Below are positions 62,466 to 64,000 of a stretch of 64,000 nt of DNA, piece by piece. The stretch is taken from the NCBI RefSeq assembly GCF_017353175.1, contig NZ_JAFMYW010000002.1:434001-498000 (forward strand). The letters run 5' to 3'. The position numbers were made by a program, and so were the translations under genes. The notes beneath the pieces were generated by a model. It searched no databases, was not told the origin of the DNA, and saw only the letters and a list, made by a program, of their open reading frames with translations. Numbering within the stretch: the first letter of the stretch is position 1; every line of letters begins with the position of its first letter. This DNA comes from Fibrella forsythiae (lineage in GTDB: Bacteria; Bacteroidota; Bacteroidia; Cytophagales; Spirosomataceae).

Positions 62466-63286
62466 TGTCTTTCTCCATTGCCTGAACTACTCACTATTTC
62501 TTCTGAAGGAGCCGTGTGCAGGCGTGTTTGAACGTGAATGCGGGAACCACGTCCCGGTGCTACATCAAAGGTGACATGCCCATCAACTACTGACAGGCGA
62601 CTTTCGATATTACGTAGTCCCAGGCCACTCCGTCGATCTTTCACCGCTTCATCATAATCAAATCCGCGCCCATTGTCGAGCACCGACATCCGTACCGAAT
62701 CGTCGAGGTAGACAAACTGCACCTCAACCTGTGTTGCACCGGCGTGTTTAATGGCATTGTTGATCAACTCCTGGGCAATCCGGTAGAACATCAATTCCTG
62801 GGCGGGCGCTATTCGCTCCAGCGTATTGGGCGACTCCAGCAAAACCGATACATCGGGCCCGGTTGCTTTTTCGGTCAGTTCCTCAATGGCAGCCAGCAGG
62901 CCAAACCGTTCGAGTGTAGTGGGTACCAGGTTCCGGCTGATTCGCCGCACATTGCTCATCGTTTCATCGAGCAGCGAGCGCGTTTTCTGTACCTGAAGAC
63001 TATTCTCGGCGGTGTCACTCAGCTTACGTTCCAACTGGTTCAGACTTAGTTTGGTAACAGACAGCATTGTTCCGATTTCGTCGTGAAGATCACGGGCCAG
63101 GCGGCGGCGTTCCACTTCCTGTCCGTTGAAGGTTGCCTCCATCAGTTCTTTGCGGTAGGCTTCCCGGAGTTCGTTGAGCGCCAACTGATGACGTACCTGC
63201 CGGTTTTGGTAAAATGCCACGAAGAGGATGATGAACATGGTCATCATCAACAACATTGCCGACCCCACGGCTATGTATAACTTCAT
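62447..63286 (-). CDS. HisKA_3-type sensor histidine kinase
   Basis: The 279-residue product has one membrane helix near its start (about 5-27), a short linker, the HisKA_3 dimerisation domain with 'RDLHDEIGTMLSVTK' (His about residue 70), and HATPase_c ('AQELINNAIKHA', 'DNGRGFDYD', 'GLGLRNIESR'). ATG 63286 is preferred to TTG 63298. It pairs with the downstream NarL-type regulator. Confidence 0.95.
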   Translation of the reverse strand: MKLYIAVGSAMLLMMTMFIILFVAFYQNRQVRHQLALNELREAYRKELMEATFNGQEVERRRLARDLHDEIGTMLSVTKLSLNQLERKLSDTAENSLQVQKTRSLLDETMSNVRRISRNLVPTTLERFGLLAAIEELTEKATGPDVSVLLESPNTLERIAPAQELMFYRIAQELINNAIKHAGATQVEVQFVYLDDSVRMSVLDNGRGFDYDEAVKDRRSGLGLRNIESRLSVVDGHVTFDVAPGRGSRIHVQTRLHTAPSEEIVSSSGNGERQWQRLN

Positions 63287-63336
63287 GTACGGATCCAAGA
63301 CAGGGTAAGAGCTAGTAGTGGCCTGCTAAAAATAAA

Positions 63337-63371
63337 TGACCGCCCTGCGTATTACAACTTTAGGGCGGTCA
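63337..63371 (-). terminator. Hairpin after iscA-like gene
   Basis: Perfect 10-bp arms TGACCGCCCT/AGGGCGGTCA (63337-63346 and 63362-63371) with a T-rich run on the minus strand lie between the iscA-like stop and the kinase start. Confidence 0.75.
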
Positions 63372-63412
63372 CTTCACTTATTCGGTATAAAAAACAGTGT
63401 AAACGGTCTCAT

Positions 63413-63739
63413 TTACACGGCAAAACTCTCGCCGCACCCGCAGGTACGTGATGCATTCGGGTTTTTAAACTGAAACCCTTTGCCGTTCAGTCCGTCTGAA
63501 AAATCGAGTTCAGTGCCGGCCAGATAAAGCAGACTTTTGCGATCTACGTATATCTTGATGCCCTTGTCTTCAACTATATGGTCGGTTGGTTGCTGGGCTG
63601 TATCGAACTGGAGTTCATACATCAGGCCCGAACAGCCGCCACCCTGTACCGCCACCCGAATGGCAAAGTCATCGGTAAGGCCGTCTTTCCGGCGCAGTTC
63701 AACAATCTTATCTTTGGCTTGTTCCGTTACCGTTACCAT
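63413..63739 (-). CDS. IscA/ErpA-type Fe-S cluster carrier
   Basis: The 108-residue product belongs to the HesB/IscA family, which carries Fe-S clusters to target proteins. All three conserved cysteines are present: 'GGGCSGLMYEL' (about residue 36) and 'RTCGCGESFAV' (C-terminal C-x-C). Length and start are typical. No isc/suf neighbours are in the window; it may be ErpA-like or SufA-like. Confidence 0.93.
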   Translation of the reverse strand: MVTVTEQAKDKIVELRRKDGLTDDFAIRVAVQGGGCSGLMYELQFDTAQQPTDHIVEDKGIKIYVDRKSLLYLAGTELDFSDGLNGKGFQFKNPNASRTCGCGESFAV

Positions 63740-63881
63740 GGCATCAGTGAGTAAAATGTCTGCGGAACAATAACCGTGTATCGTTCCTTTCAGTAAAAAC
63801 GGTCTGGGCTCAGGGAAAAGTTCATGGAGACAGCACCGAACAGATGATTCCGCTTATTCTCCACTTTTCATATTCCTGACA

Positions 63882-64000
63882 ATGTTTACTAACGTAGAAC
63901 ATATCGGCATTGCCGTTCGTGACCTGACGGCTTCCAACGCGTTGTTTGCGAGCCTGTTCAATACACAGCCTTATAAATCGGAAGAAGTTACGTCGGAGGG
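63882..64000 (+). CDS. Methylmalonyl-CoA epimerase, N-terminal part
   Basis: The frame starts at ATG 63882 and runs off the window after about 39 codons. 'VEHIGIAVRDLTASNALF' is typical of the vicinal-oxygen-chelate fold of methylmalonyl-CoA epimerases, whose His in 'EHIGIAV' binds metal. The enzyme interconverts (R)- and (S)-methylmalonyl-CoA. Only the start is visible. Confidence 0.8.
   Translation, partial: MFTNVEHIGIAVRDLTASNALFASLFNTQPYKSEEVTSE

Noticed and set aside
179-63449. The repeated 9-mer as a CRISPR or transposon repeat
   Set aside because: Copies are scattered, only 9 bp, without regular spacing or flanking similarity.
179-63449. The repeated 9-mer as a restriction-modification target
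   Set aside because: Targets of resident restriction systems are usually avoided, not enriched; the sequence is also not a simple palindrome.

Overview
The window looks like a chromosome segment from a Bacteroidota bacterium of the order Cytophagales, most like Spirosoma or a close relative. Supporting signs are a type IX secretion C-terminal domain on a subtilase, two large TonB-dependent/outer-membrane beta-barrel receptors with carboxypeptidase-like N-terminal domains, a GLPGLI-family protein, PepSY-like repeats, few Shine-Dalgarno sequences, and moderate GC content (about half, judged by eye). This genus-level placement is inference. About 50 protein genes are supported. I saw no rRNA, tRNA, CRISPR array or intact insertion sequence.

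Layout. 17-4479 (minus): PepSY-like lipoprotein, unknown lipoprotein, DUF4239 membrane protein, MFS transporter. 4866-12325 (minus): ArsB/NhaD-type carrier, circularly permuted ATP-grasp enzyme, TonB-dependent receptor, SRAP protein. 12538-22193: HslU, a histidine kinase, a clan-A glycosidase, a decayed Rpn nuclease gene, an amidohydrolase lipoprotein, a TolC-type channel and topoisomerase IB. 22449-26352: sodium/solute symporter, homoserine kinase, phytanoyl-CoA dioxygenase-like protein. 28326-32143: acyl-CoA dehydrogenase-like, PIG-L deacetylase and NodS-like methyltransferase genes overlap in one operon, with a GT2 glycosyltransferase converging on it; this looks like a small biosynthetic locus for a modified amino-sugar product. 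32322-38312: barrel receptor plus GLPGLI protein, metal/cobalamin-type binding protein, unknown lipoprotein. 38638-41783: small genes (DUF2200, DUF4256), methionine aminopeptidase, and an AT-rich MntA/HepT toxin-antitoxin pair whose toxin gene carries a nonsense codon.

41937-56451 is a potassium island: Kup diverges from a kdp operon (tiny membrane ORF, kdpF, kdpA, kdpB, kdpC, a second complete kdpA, a porin, a DUF1648 protein, a KdpD-type N-terminal sensor without a kinase, and a separate HAMP/PAS histidine kinase). No KdpE-type regulator is present. 56576-64000 holds a CDF metal transporter, a polytopic membrane protein, a T9SS-exported subtilase with a lipoprotein partner, a NarL-type two-component pair, an IscA/ErpA-type Fe-S protein and the start of methylmalonyl-CoA epimerase.

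Two layers of non-coding structure stand out. First, the 9-mer CAGGTACGT/ACGTACCTG occurs 31 times by manual count, against about 0.5 expected, on both strands, in all reading frames and in intergenic DNA. Second, many gene ends carry unusually long near-perfect hairpins (arms of 19-44 bp), and REP-like GC-rich palindromes occupy the kdpA-kdpB and kdpB-kdpC gaps.
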